The notes under the pieces were generated by a model, which was not told the DNA's origin, did not search any database, and was given only the letters and a program-made list of their open reading frames with translations. From assembly GCA_902574725.1 (NCBI GenBank), contig CACGPA010000002.1, positions 1-49,356 of the forward strand: a stretch of DNA of 49,356 bases. Reading direction: 5' to 3'. Positions within the stretch are counted from its first letter, which is position 1; each line of letters opens with the position of its first letter. The translations under genes were made by a program, and so were the position numbers. This document shows positions 8,962 through 18,649 of the stretch, piece after piece. This DNA comes from an uncultured Pelagibacteraceae bacterium. Its GTDB lineage: Bacteria; Pseudomonadota; Alphaproteobacteria; Pelagibacterales; Pelagibacteraceae.

Positions 8962-11448
8962 ATGAAAAAAAATAAAATTGTAGCTGTTCTTGGACCCACA
9001 AATACAGGAAAAACCTTCTATGCAATAGAAACAATGCTTTCATTTGATAGTGGTATGATTGGTTTTCCATTAAGACTTCTTGCTAGAGAAGTTTACGACA
9101 AAATTATTAAAAAAATTGATCCAAAAAAAGTTGCTCTAATTACTGGAGAAGAAAAAATAATACCTTTAAGTGCAAAATATTATCTTTGCACAGTGGAATC
9201 CATGCCGATTAATAAAAATTTAGAGTTTGTTGCAGTAGATGAGATTCAAATGTGTTCTGATCATGAAAGAGGTCATATTTTTACAAATAGACTTTTAAAT
9301 TTAAGAGGTGAAAAAACAACAATGTTTATGGGTTCAAATTCAATGAAAAATATCATTAATAAATTAGATGGTGATATTGAATATATAAACAAAGAAAGAT
9401 TATCTAAGCTAACTTACTCTGGGTATAAAAAAATTTCTAGAATTAAAAGAAAAACAGCAATTATAGCTTTTTCTGCTGAAGAAGTTTATGCAATCGCTGA
9501 ACTAATTAGAAGACAAAAAGGTGGTGCTACAATAGTTATGGGCTCTTTAAGTCCAAAAACTCGCAATGCTCAAGTTGAACTTTATCAGTCTGGAGACGTA
9601 GATTACTTAGTAGCCACAGATGCAATTGGAATGGGAATAAATATGGATTTAGATAATGTATATTTTTCTAATTTAAAAAAATTTGATGGAAAAAAATTAA
9701 GAAGATTAAATTTAGCTGAAATTGGACAAATTGCTGGACGAGCTGGAAGGTATTTAAATGATGGCACTTTTGGTATTACAGGAGATTGTTCAGAAATTAA
9801 TTCTGAAGAAGTTGAGTTATTAGAAAAACATAAATTTGAAGAGATAAACACTATTTTTTGGAGAAATTCATATCTAAATTTTAATAATGGAGCTGCTTTA
9901 ATTAAATCTTTGGATGAGAAGCCAAAACAAAAATGGCTTAGAAGAATCCATGAATGTGAAGATGAAAAAGTACTTAAGTATCTTTTAAAAGATCTTGAAA
10001 ATTTAATAATTGATAAAAACAAAAATGAACTAGAATTATTATGGGAATGCTGCCAAATTCCTGATTTTGTAAAAAAAACTTATGGTCATCATATTCAAAT
10101 CGTAACAAAAGTTTTTAATTTCTTAAAAAATAAACCTAGAAAAATAACTAGTACATATATGAAGCAACAATTATCTCCTCTTGATAAATTAGATGGAAAC
10201 GTAGACTCTATTTCAAACAGAATAGCAAACGTGAGAACATGGTCTTATGTTTCAAATAAAGTAAATTGGGTTGAAAACCAAGATTATTGGATTGAAAGAA
10301 CAAAAAATCTTGAAGATAAATTATCTGAAAGACTGCATGAAGAATTAACCAAAAGCTTTATCGACAAAAGAGCAAGTGTTTTAGCCAGAGGATTAAAACA
10401 AGATATTTCTTTTGACACAAAAATTTTAAACAATGAAAGAGTTATGATTAATAATCAATTCATAGGTCAGCTAAAAGGATTAAAGTTAGAACTAGACTTA
10501 AAAATAGGAGCGCTTGATACTGACGTTAAATCTTTAAAAAAAGCAGCTAGACAAGCTATTAGTCCGGAAATTTTAAAAAGAATTGAACAAATTAAAAAAA
10601 CTGGACTGATTGATTTAAAAAATGATTTTAAGATTTACTGGAATAATTTTCCTATTGCTATTTTAATACCTGGCAAAAACTATCTTAAACCAGAAATAAA
10701 ATTAATAATTGACGATATGATCGATAATGATGATCAATTAAAACTAATTGAATATTTAAATAGATGGATGGATGAAAAGATTGGTGAAGATTTAAAAAAT
10801 TTAATCGATCTAAAAAATATAAAAGAAACAAATACATCTATTAGAGCTTTAGCTTATCAATTATATGAAAATAATGGAGTAGTAAAAAGAAACGACGTTA
10901 TAGATTTCATTAAATTTTTAAATCAAGATGAAAGAAAAATTTTAAGAACATTAGGTGTTAAATTTGGAAGATATCATATTTTTTTACACAGACTATTTAA
11001 ACCTAACGCAGTATCTCTTAGAGTTTTGCTTTGGAAAAATTTTCATCAAAAATATTTAACTTTGGAACCTCCTAAGTTTGGTCTTAATTTTTTTGAAGAT
11101 AAAAAAAATATTAATCCTAATTTTATGCTTATGTGTGGATTTGAAAATTTTGATAAGTATTATGTAAGAATTGATATTTTAGAAAGGCTTTTTTTAAAAA
11201 TTATGGATTTAAACAAAAATAAAGATATTAAACTAAACTCTGAAATGCTTAATTTACTTGGATGTAATAAAAATGTTTTTACAAAATTAATTCAAAAAAT
11301 GAATTATAAAACTTTTACAAAAGATAATGACTTATATTTCAGATATTTACCTAATAAAAAAATAAAAAAACAATTTTTTTCTAAAAAAAGTAATAAAATA
11401 AATAATGATAATCCATTTAATGTTCTAAAAAAAATAAGTTTTAAATAA
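8962..11448 (+). CDS. SUV3-like DExH RNA helicase
   Basis: GPTNTGKTFYAIE Walker A, LLAREVYDK, AVDEIQMCSD, GSLSPKTRNAQVELYQSGDVDYLVATDAIGMGINMD, QIAGRAGR motifs; Lys-rich C-terminus. Confidence 0.88.
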   Translation: MKKNKIVAVLGPTNTGKTFYAIETMLSFDSGMIGFPLRLLAREVYDKIIKKIDPKKVALITGEEKIIPLSAKYYLCTVESMPINKNLEFVAVDEIQMCSDHERGHIFTNRLLNLRGEKTTMFMGSNSMKNIINKLDGDIEYINKERLSKLTYSGYKKISRIKRKTAIIAFSAEEVYAIAELIRRQKGGATIVMGSLSPKTRNAQVELYQSGDVDYLVATDAIGMGINMDLDNVYFSNLKKFDGKKLRRLNLAEIGQIAGRAGRYLNDGTFGITGDCSEINSEEVELLEKHKFEEINTIFWRNSYLNFNNGAALIKSLDEKPKQKWLRRIHECEDEKVLKYLLKDLENLIIDKNKNELELLWECCQIPDFVKKTYGHHIQIVTKVFNFLKNKPRKITSTYMKQQLSPLDKLDGNVDSISNRIANVRTWSYVSNKVNWVENQDYWIERTKNLEDKLSERLHEELTKSFIDKRASVLARGLKQDISFDTKILNNERVMINNQFIGQLKGLKLELDLKIGALDTDVKSLKKAARQAISPEILKRIEQIKKTGLIDLKNDFKIYWNNFPIAILIPGKNYLKPEIKLIIDDMIDNDDQLKLIEYLNRWMDEKIGEDLKNLIDLKNIKETNTSIRALAYQLYENNGVVKRNDVIDFIKFLNQDERKILRTLGVKFGRYHIFLHRLFKPNAVSLRVLLWKNFHQKYLTLEPPKFGLNFFEDKKNINPNFMLMCGFENFDKYYVRIDILERLFLKIMDLNKNKDIKLNSEMLNLLGCNKNVFTKLIQKMNYKTFTKDNDLYFRYLPNKKIKKQFFSKKSNKINNDNPFNVLKKISFK

Positions 11449-11888
11449 TGTTTAGTTTTTTTTTAAAAAACAAAGATAATGAATCAGATAAAGACAGTTT
11501 ACATATAAAAACTGCTGCACTTTTAATATATGCAGCAAAAATAGATGAAAATTATTCAGATATAGAAAAAAAAATTATAAAAACAGCTTTAGTAAATTTG
11601 GGAGTTAATAAAGAAAATTTAGAAAAAATATTCAAAAAAGCTGAAAATATTGAATCTAATTCGAACCAAATATTAGAATTTACTAAAGAAATAAAAAATA
11701 GTGATAAAAATTTTAAAATAAAAATAATTGAGACATTATGGAGTATAATATATTCAGATAATAACTTGGATATGTACGAATCAAATTTCATGAGACGATT
11801 AACTGGTTTGCTGTACCTTGACAATAAGATTGTGGGAAATATTAAAGAAAAAATAAAAAAAAATTTAACAAATGACATACTTAGTTAA
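11448..11888 (+). CDS. TerB-like family protein
   Basis: 146 aa all-helical acidic/Lys protein ([22 protein letters not shown]...[23 protein letters not shown]), TerB pattern; start overlaps helicase stop. Confidence 0.7.
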   Translation: MFSFFLKNKDNESDKDSLHIKTAALLIYAAKIDENYSDIEKKIIKTALVNLGVNKENLEKIFKKAENIESNSNQILEFTKEIKNSDKNFKIKIIETLWSIIYSDNNLDMYESNFMRRLTGLLYLDNKIVGNIKEKIKKNLTNDILS

Positions 11889-12198
11889 TGATAAATGTAT
11901 AAAGTGTAAATTAATGGATTGCGTTGAAGTTTGCCCTGTTGATTGTTTTTATGAGGGAAAAAATATGCTTGTAATTAAACCTGATGAGTGTATAGATTGT
12001 GGCGTTTGTGAGCCAGAATGTCCAATAGGTGCTATAGTTCCAGACTCGTTAGAAGAAAGTAATAAGTGGCTAGAGCTAAACACAAAGTACGCGGAAATTT
12101 GGCCAAATATAACTGAAAAAAAAGAACCACCAGAGGATCATAAAAAGTACGAAAATGAAGAAAATAAATTTGAAAAGTATTTTAAAGAAAACCTTTAA
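11872..12198 (+). CDS. fdxA: 7Fe/8Fe ferredoxin FdxA
   Basis: [21 protein letters not shown] and [16 protein letters not shown] cluster ligand motifs. Confidence 0.93.
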   Translation: MTYLVNDKCIKCKLMDCVEVCPVDCFYEGKNMLVIKPDECIDCGVCEPECPIGAIVPDSLEESNKWLELNTKYAEIWPNITEKKEPPEDHKKYENEENKFEKYFKENL

Positions 12199-12988
12199 AA
12201 AAAAAGTTAGTAGCAAAAAAAAAGTAAAAAAAACTTTAAGCAAAGTTAAAAAAATTAAAGATAAAAAGATAAAAAAAATAAAACAAATAACTAAACCAAT
12301 TAAAACTACAAAAGAAAAAACTAATTTATTAAGAATTTCAAAACAAAATGAACAAAAACCTGAAATTAAAAAGATAAAAAAACAAGAAACTGAAAAAAAA
12401 CAATTCAAGCCCAAAGATTATATTGTTTATCCAAAACACGGTGTCGGTCAAATTCTTTCAACAAGTACAAAAATGATTGGTGGTATAGAGGTACAGTGCT
12501 ATGATGTAAAATTTGAAAGAGATAAAGCTGTTGGTCTATTACCAATTAATAAACAATCTCACCTAAGACCTTTGTCAACTATTAACCAAATAAATAAATC
12601 TATTTCTATTCTTAAAACTAAACCAAAAATTAAAAGATCTATGTGGAGTAGAAGAGCTCAAGAATATGAGCAAAAAATTACATCTGGTAAAATCTACGAA
12701 TTAGCAGAAGTGGTTAGAGATTTAAATAAAGGCGATGATATAATGGTTGATCAATCTTATAGCGAAAGACAGTTATTTGAAAAAGCTTATGAAAGAATTT
12801 TAACTGAATTTCAAATAGTTTTAAAAATATCATTAGAAGATACTCAAAAAAAATTAAATAAAGCTTTAAAAAGAAATTTAGAAAATCAAACTAATATAGC
12901 TACTGAAAAAAAAACAATTGATAATCCTGAAAAACAAATAAATCCTGAAAACGAAATAAAAGAAGAAGTTGTAGAAAGAACAGAATAA
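12155..12988 (+). CDS. CarD/CdnL-family transcriptional regulator with long Lys-rich N-terminal extension
   Basis: [47 protein letters not shown] = CarD/TRCF-type RNAP interaction domain; first about 85 aa strongly lysine-rich; overlaps fdxA by 44 nt. Confidence 0.85.
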   Translation: MKKINLKSILKKTFKKKVSSKKKVKKTLSKVKKIKDKKIKKIKQITKPIKTTKEKTNLLRISKQNEQKPEIKKIKKQETEKKQFKPKDYIVYPKHGVGQILSTSTKMIGGIEVQCYDVKFERDKAVGLLPINKQSHLRPLSTINQINKSISILKTKPKIKRSMWSRRAQEYEQKITSGKIYELAEVVRDLNKGDDIMVDQSYSERQLFEKAYERILTEFQIVLKISLEDTQKKLNKALKRNLENQTNIATEKKTIDNPEKQINPENEIKEEVVERTE

Positions 12989-12989
12989 A

Positions 12990-13028
12990 AAAAACGCTTC
13001 TCACACAAAAGTTATGAGAAGCGTTTTT
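12990..13028. terminator. Bidirectional intrinsic terminator between convergent carD-like gene and small basic ORF
   Basis: AAAAACGCTTCTCA-(11 nt)-TGAGAAGCGTTTTT: 14-bp perfect stem with A-tract on one side and T-tract on the other. Confidence 0.9.
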
Positions 13029-13038
13029 AAAAAAGAAA

Positions 13039-13110
13039 CTATCTTCTTCTTCTTCTTTTCTTAGCTTTTTTCTTAGCTTTTTTCTTAGCTTTTTTTCTTC
13101 TTTTAGCCAT
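13039..13110 (-). CDS. 23-aa polycationic peptide MAKRRKKAKKKAKKKAKKRRRRR
   Basis: Manual reverse-strand translation; ATG preceded by GGGAGC SD-like sequence; stop faces a strong bidirectional terminator. Confidence 0.65.
   Translation of the reverse strand: MAKRRKKAKKKAKKKAKKRRRRR
13055..13097. repeat. Short tandem repeat (about 12 bp unit, ttttttcttagc), about 3 copies
   Basis: tcttagcttttttcttagcttttttcttagctttttttc; encodes the KKA(K)KK repeats of the small basic peptide. Confidence 0.75.
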
Positions 13111-13133
13111 CTTTAGCTCCCTGTTTTATTTTA

Positions 13134-13149
13134 CGAATCAAATGATTCG
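13134..13149. promoter_or_regulatory. Perfect inverted repeat CGAATCA-AA-TGATTCG upstream of the small basic ORF
   Basis: 7-bp arms, 2-nt spacer, 24 nt upstream of ATG at 13110 (minus strand). Confidence 0.5.
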
Positions 13150-13301
13150 CTATTAGTTCTATTTTTATTTTTTTTATTAACTTATGTCAAACATTTAATT
13201 AATTACAAATTTTTAAAAAAAAAATTTTTTTTATTTTTTTTTAAAATACTTAAAAAAGTTAGATAAATAGCGATTAATAAACAATATTTAATTAAATTAA
13301 T

Positions 13302-15008
13302 TTAATAAAGTTTTTCAAAAGAATTTTTGTATTTTTGTACAATTTTAAATCTTTTTAACTTTAATGTTGGTGTTAACATTCCATTTTCAATTGAAAATTT
13401 TTCATTAATTGTAAAAAACTTTTTAATATTTTCTATTTTAGATAATTTTTTGTTAACTTTTTCAATTTCTTGTTTAATTTCTTCTTCTGATGAAGATTTT
13501 TTTTCATAATTAAGAACTAACAATGCAACAAGATATGGTTTATTATCTCCATAGACAATTGCTTGATCAATTATTTCAGAATTAATTAATTCATTTTCTA
13601 TTTTTAATGGTGAAATATTATCTCCACCTGGTGTAATCAAAATATCTTTCTTTCTATCAGTTATTTTTAAATAATTATTTTCAAAAACTCCTATATCCCC
13701 TGTATGAAGCCAACCATTCTTTAATACTTTGTCTGTTTCCTCTTTATTGTTCCAATATCCAAGCATAACATTTTCACCTTTAACTAAGATTTCTCCATCC
13801 TCTGCAATTTTTACCTCATTTCCTTTAAATGGAGGTCCAACTGTTTCTACTCTAATGTCATTTATTGGATTACAACTCACTACTGGAGACGTTTCTGTTA
13901 AACCATAGCCCTGTAGGGTAGGTAAACCTATTGCATTTAAGAAAAAACCTACTTCCTTATCAAGAGCTCCTCCTCCTGAAACGAAGGTTTTTAAAGATCC
14001 ACCAAATTGAGCCTTAATTTTTTTCCTTACAATTTTCTCTAAAATTTCATCTTGGATTTTTTCAATGAAATTTAATGAATCTTTTTTAATTTTTTTAAGT
14101 CCAAGATTTAGCATTTTTTGAACCAACACTTTTTTAACTCCTGTTGCTTTGTTAAAGCTTGCATTTATTTTTTGATAAAGGTTTTGATAAAATCTTGGAA
14201 CAGCGGTCATAATTTCTGGTCTACATTCGTTCATATTTTTTATTAACTTCTCAATACTCTCTGCATAAAATATTCTCGCTGCAACAGTAATTTGAACAAA
14301 TTGAACTGTGTGTTCATAAGAATGAGATAAAGGTAGCCAAGTCAAAAATCTAGTTTGATCTTTTTTTATCAATGGTTTTAAAATTTCAATAGCTCCCTCA
14401 CAATTATTCAAAATTCCACCATGACTTAAAACAACTCCTTTTGGATTACCTTGTGTTCCAGATGTATAAATTATACAAGCAGGATCTTTTCGAGTTATTT
14501 CAATTTTATAATTATTATTTTTGTCAGTTGATTTGGAAAATAAATTATTTACATTTATATAATTGTCTTCCTCAATATCTGATAGTTTTTCAAAAGAAAA
14601 AATTTTTTTTATAAATTTTTTATTTTTGATTATATTTTTTAATTTTCTAAATTGTTCGTCGTTTGATATGAAAACAAATGATGGGGAACAATCATTAATA
14701 ATATATTCATAATCTCTCTCTGCATAAGTTGTGTATGCTGGAACAGTTATTGATCCTGATAACATAATAGATAGATCAGAAATAAACCATTCTGGTCTAT
14801 TTTCTGAAACTAATAAGCATCTATCGCCTTTAGTTACATTTTTTCTTATTTCCTCTGATAAAATATTGATTGCTTCATAAGTATTTTCCCAAGTGAAATT
14901 AATGTTTTTATCTTTCAACGATGATAGTAATACTTTTTTTTTATCTTTTTGATTTTCGAACTGTTTAAAAAATAATTCAACTAAATTATTAATATTACTT
15001 AAATCCAT
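13302..15008 (-). CDS. Long-chain acyl-CoA synthetase (AMP-forming)
   Basis: 568 aa; IIYTSGTQGNPKGVVLSHGG, GYGLTETSPVVS, GWLHTGDIG, ITDRKKDILITPGGDNISP motifs. Confidence 0.93.
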   Translation of the reverse strand: MDLSNINNLVELFFKQFENQKDKKKVLLSSLKDKNINFTWENTYEAINILSEEIRKNVTKGDRCLLVSENRPEWFISDLSIMLSGSITVPAYTTYAERDYEYIINDCSPSFVFISNDEQFRKLKNIIKNKKFIKKIFSFEKLSDIEEDNYINVNNLFSKSTDKNNNYKIEITRKDPACIIYTSGTQGNPKGVVLSHGGILNNCEGAIEILKPLIKKDQTRFLTWLPLSHSYEHTVQFVQITVAARIFYAESIEKLIKNMNECRPEIMTAVPRFYQNLYQKINASFNKATGVKKVLVQKMLNLGLKKIKKDSLNFIEKIQDEILEKIVRKKIKAQFGGSLKTFVSGGGALDKEVGFFLNAIGLPTLQGYGLTETSPVVSCNPINDIRVETVGPPFKGNEVKIAEDGEILVKGENVMLGYWNNKEETDKVLKNGWLHTGDIGVFENNYLKITDRKKDILITPGGDNISPLKIENELINSEIIDQAIVYGDNKPYLVALLVLNYEKKSSSEEEIKQEIEKVNKKLSKIENIKKFFTINEKFSIENGMLTPTLKLKRFKIVQKYKNSFEKLY

Positions 15009-15015
15009 AATCTTT

Positions 15016-15100
15016 TGGTGGGCGAAGAGAGAATCGAACTCTCACTTCTTGCGAAACACGATTTTGAGTCGTGCGCGTCTACCAGTTCCGCCATTCGCCC
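15016..15100 (-). tRNA. tRNA-Leu (anticodon CAA), CCA encoded
   Basis: Reverse complement GGGCGAATGGCGGAACTGGTAGACGCGCACGACTCAAAATCGTG...GTTCGATTCTCTCTTCGCCCACCA; loop CTCAAAA; long variable arm. Confidence 0.95.
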
Positions 15101-15168
15101 TTTCTTTGCATAAATTTTTATTATAAATATAAATAGTATAAAAAGTTAAATTGTATTAAAACCAAAAA

Positions 15169-15765
15169 ATGTTCAGCAAATTGTACGATAAATGTTTAAA
15201 ACTTGCATCTCATAAAAGTGCTAATTTATATCTATCTATTGTTTCATTCGTTGAAAGTTCCTTTTTTCCAATACCACCTGATGTAATGATTGTTCCTATG
15301 GCAATAGCAAAAAAGGGCAGTTATTTTAAAATATTTTTAAATGCTACTATATTTTCTGTACTCGGTGGATTACTAGGATATTTAATTGGTTTTGCATTTG
15401 GAGATTTAGCAATGAGTCTTGTAGAATTTTATGGTTATGAGGAAAAAGCCACAAAATTGAAAATAAGTTTATCCCAAGGAAGTGGAATGTATACCTGGCT
15501 GGGTATACTTTTTTTAGCAGGTTTCACGCCTCTGCCATATAAAGTTTTTACTATTACAAGTGGATTAATAAGTTTTAATATTTATATTTTTTTAGTCACT
15601 TCCTTGATAGCGCGTGGTTTAAGATTTTTTATGGTCTCTTTTTTATCTGCTAAATATGGTGAACCATTTTCAAATTTTATCAAAAAAAAAGGAGCAATAT
15701 GGTCATCAGTTTTAGGTTTTTTAATTATAGCTTTTTTTTTAATAATTTATTTAATATTAAAATAA
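15169..15765 (+). CDS. YqaA/DedA-like SNARE-associated membrane protein
   Basis: 198 aa; VESSFFPIPPDVMIVPMAIAKK...GGLLGYLIGFAFG...PLPYKVFTITSGL pattern. Confidence 0.85.
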   Translation: MFSKLYDKCLKLASHKSANLYLSIVSFVESSFFPIPPDVMIVPMAIAKKGSYFKIFLNATIFSVLGGLLGYLIGFAFGDLAMSLVEFYGYEEKATKLKISLSQGSGMYTWLGILFLAGFTPLPYKVFTITSGLISFNIYIFLVTSLIARGLRFFMVSFLSAKYGEPFSNFIKKKGAIWSSVLGFLIIAFFLIIYLILK

Positions 15766-15766
15766 A

Positions 15767-16249
15767 ATGTTTGAATTAAAAAAAAAAACTGAACTAAATA
15801 TTATTTTGTTTTTTAGTATTTTTGCTTTAGCAAGTGCCTTTTTTATTGAATATATTTTAGGTCATAAACCTTGTAATTTATGTTTACTACAAAGAGTTCC
15901 ATATATTCTAGCTATTATATTAGTTGTACTGTTTTTAATTTTCCAAAAGTTTGAAAAAAGTATTTTTCTTTTGCTTGGTTTAACTTTTTTATTTGCAACT
16001 TTTTTGTCATTTTACCATTTTGGAATTGAACAAGGTTTCATTGAAGAATCGGCTGTTTGCGATTTAAAAAAAGAAATCAAAGATTTATCAAAAGAAGACC
16101 TATTAAAACAACTAAAAAGTAACTCAATAAGTTGTAAGAATGTTGATTTTAGATTTTTTGGTCTTTCGCTAGCTACAATAAATATTTTTATTTCTTTAAT
16201 TTTTTCTATTATAACTTTCAGAATATTTTTAAATTATGAAAAAAACTAA
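15767..16249 (+). CDS. dsbB: Disulfide bond formation protein B
   Basis: 160 aa, four TM segments, CNLCLLQRVPY motif. Confidence 0.85.
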   Translation: MFELKKKTELNIILFFSIFALASAFFIEYILGHKPCNLCLLQRVPYILAIILVVLFLIFQKFEKSIFLLLGLTFLFATFLSFYHFGIEQGFIEESAVCDLKKEIKDLSKEDLLKQLKSNSISCKNVDFRFFGLSLATINIFISLIFSIITFRIFLNYEKN

Positions 16250-16769
16250 AAAAAATAAAATTGAAGAATTTATAAGAGTAGATCATGCTGGAGAAAGGGG
16301 AGCTATTAAAATTTATGAAGGACAACTTTTAGCGCTTAATACTGTTATAAAAGATGAAGAGCTTAAAAAAAAAATTGAGGAAATGATAATACATGAAAAA
16401 GAACATGCCGATTACTTTGAAAATGAAATCAAAAAAAGACGAATAAAGCCTACAAAATTTTTACCATTATGGGATTTACTAGGTGTTGGTCTTGGTTTTG
16501 GCTCAACTATATTAGGAAAAAAAGCTGCAATGCTTTGTACCGCTTCTGTAGAAGAAGTAATAGATGAACACTATCAAAATCAAATAAATCAAATTAAATC
16601 AGATGAAAAAGAGCTTAGAAATAAAATAATCAAGTTTAGAGAAGACGAACTAAATCATAAAGACATTGCTTATAATGAAGGTGCTACTAAAGACGGTTTA
16701 TATTCTATTCTAGATAAGATTATCAAAACTGGATCAAAAATAGCAATAAATATATCCGAAAAAATTTAA
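16236..16769 (+). CDS. coq7: Demethoxyubiquinone hydroxylase (COQ7)
   Basis: FIRVDHAGERGAIKIYEGQL, HEKEHADYFE, EEVIDEHY, REDELNHKDIA di-iron motifs. Confidence 0.93.
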   Translation: MKKTKKNKIEEFIRVDHAGERGAIKIYEGQLLALNTVIKDEELKKKIEEMIIHEKEHADYFENEIKKRRIKPTKFLPLWDLLGVGLGFGSTILGKKAAMLCTASVEEVIDEHYQNQINQIKSDEKELRNKIIKFREDELNHKDIAYNEGATKDGLYSILDKIIKTGSKIAINISEKI

Positions 16770-17336
16770 TTAAGGCTCTAACTCTACATCCCAATATAAG
16801 TAGTCAATCCAACTTTTATGTAAAAAGTTTGGTGGGAAGTTTTTTCCATTTTTATGAAGATCTTCTGTTGTAGGTTGATAAGGTTTTTGATTTAAGATCA
16901 TGCCAGATTTTTGCAATAATCTTCCACCTTTTTTAACATTACAACTTGAACATGCAGTTACAACGTTATCCCAATCAGTTTTTCCACCCTTAGACCTTGG
17001 AAGTAAATGATCAAATGTTAATTCTTTTTCGCTTCCACAATACTGACAGCTAAACTTATCTCTTAAAAATACATTAAATCTTGTAAAGTTTGGATTTGAT
17101 AAAGGCTTAATAAAACTTTTTAGCGCAATAACACTAGGTAGTTTCATACTAAACGATGGACTATGAATAATTTTATCATAATAATTTACAATTGAAACTC
17201 TTTCTAAATAAACTGATTTTATTGAATCCTGCCAACTCCATAGTGACAAAGGATAATAACTTAGAGGTCTATAATCAGCATTTAAAACCAATGCAGGACA
17301 CTTTTCTAAAGAAGTATTTTGATCAATTATACTCAT
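16770..17336 (-). CDS. HNH endonuclease family protein
   Basis: CQYCGSEKELTFDHLLPRSKGGKTDWDNVVTACSSCNVKKGGR HNH motif. Confidence 0.92.
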   Translation of the reverse strand: MSIIDQNTSLEKCPALVLNADYRPLSYYPLSLWSWQDSIKSVYLERVSIVNYYDKIIHSPSFSMKLPSVIALKSFIKPLSNPNFTRFNVFLRDKFSCQYCGSEKELTFDHLLPRSKGGKTDWDNVVTACSSCNVKKGGRLLQKSGMILNQKPYQPTTEDLHKNGKNFPPNFLHKSWIDYLYWDVELEP

Positions 17337-17405
17337 AATAAATAATAGATTAGCTTAAAAAATTTTATTTATCAATAATTTCTAAAAAATTAAATTAAAA
17401 TTTTA

Positions 17406-18065
17406 CTATAAAAATAAATTATTTTTTATATAATTTAATGCAAGACTTGAAGCTTCTACTGAAATATGATGACCACAGTTTTTTATCATCCTTGTTTCTA
17501 CTGATACATTATTTCTAATCAAAAAATCTTTTGCTTCTAATAGACTAGAAGGCGATACTATTTCATCTAATTCACCGTGTATAAGTAACATTTTAGTAGT
17601 AGAAATTTTTCTCTTTTCTAAATCTATTTTATCAATAATTTTTCCAGAAAAACCAATAATACAATTATAATTTTCAGAACTTATTAAGCCCAAATTAATA
17701 GACATCATACAGCCTTGGCTAAAACCTGATAAAATAATTTTAGAACTTTTTAAATTATATTTCTTTTTTACTTCTTCTAAAAATTTTAATAAAATTACTT
17801 CAGCCTTTTTAGACTCTTCAAGAATATATTTTGGGTCCTCCTTGCTTAAATCAAACCACTGATATCCTGTTGGATTTACAGCGCAAGATTCTCTAGCATC
17901 AGGACATAAAAAAACTGTATTTTTTAAAAATCTTTTCCAGCCCAATGAAAGCATACTAATATCTTGACCATCTCCACCATATCCATGAAGTAAAATTATA
18001 GCATAATCAATTTGCTCTTTTTTATTATCTGGTTCTATAATTTTAGTATTTAAACAAAATTTCAT
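17406..18065 (-). CDS. Carboxylesterase/phospholipase (YpfH-like alpha/beta hydrolase)
   Basis: LHGYGGDGQD, LSGFSQGCMMSINLG (GFSQG nucleophile), HGELDEIV, NCGHHIS. Confidence 0.85.
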   Translation of the reverse strand: MKFCLNTKIIEPDNKKEQIDYAIILLHGYGGDGQDISMLSLGWKRFLKNTVFLCPDARESCAVNPTGYQWFDLSKEDPKYILEESKKAEVILLKFLEEVKKKYNLKSSKIILSGFSQGCMMSINLGLISSENYNCIIGFSGKIIDKIDLEKRKISTTKMLLIHGELDEIVSPSSLLEAKDFLIRNNVSVETRMIKNCGHHISVEASSLALNYIKNNLFL

Positions 18066-18094
18066 AATATTATAATTATTTTATATTAAAAAAA

Positions 18095-18626
18095 TTAATT
18101 ATATTTGCTTAACCATTCAACAAATTTTTTATCAGTAAAGTCTATTACGCCCATAATTCTTGCAAATTCTTCACCGTTTTTATTTATTATAACTGAAGTT
18201 GGTATGCCTCTTAAAGAAAACAAGTTTGCTAGCTTTACAGTATCATCAAAATATATATCCAAATTTTTAATTTTTAATTCTAAAAAAAATTTTTCTGCCT
18301 TTTCAATTTTTTCTTTTCCAACATTTATTGGAAAAATTTTAAGATTTTCTAGTTTATTAATAGACTGAAGTGTATCTAAATATGGCATTTCTTGTCTGCA
18401 AGGAACACACCAAGTGGCCCAAAAATTTAAAATGACTAATTTACCTCTATAATCACTGAGTTTAATTATTTCATTAAAGTTGTTTTTAAACTCAATATTT
18501 TTTAATTTTTTTAGCTTCAGTATAAACTATTAGATTTTTAAAACTTGGTTGTTCAATTGAGTAAGAAATAACTGTTGATAACAAATAAAAAATAACTAAT
18601 AAAAATTTATGGGTTAATAATTTCAT
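18095..18626 (-). pseudogene. TlpA/ResA-like thioredoxin-fold protein with apparent 1-nt frameshift (secretion-signal N-terminus and catalytic part in different frames)
   Basis: Frame from ATG 18626: MKLLTHKFLLVIFYLLSTVISYSIEQPSFKNLIVYTEAKKIKKY*; other frame: ...KNIEFKNNFNEIIKLSDYRGKLVILNFWATWCVPCRQEMPYLD...; frame switch within A7/A6 runs at 18498-18512. Confidence 0.75.
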
Positions 18627-18649
18627 TCTAAAATGTATAGTTACATATC

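Noticed and set aside
12076-12414. 112-aa Phe-rich minus-strand ORF
   Set aside because: Antisense artefact of the Lys-rich (AAA) coding of fdxA/carD; poly-F is the mirror of poly-K.
13195-13260. Long A/T homopolymer stretches upstream of the acyl-CoA synthetase 3' side
   Set aside because: Low-complexity AT-rich intergenic sequence; no repeat structure or CRISPR-like spacing.
16770-17336. HNH endonuclease as part of a defence or mobile element
   Set aside because: Common conserved chromosomal HNH family gene next to coq7; no partner methylase, intein or intron structure.
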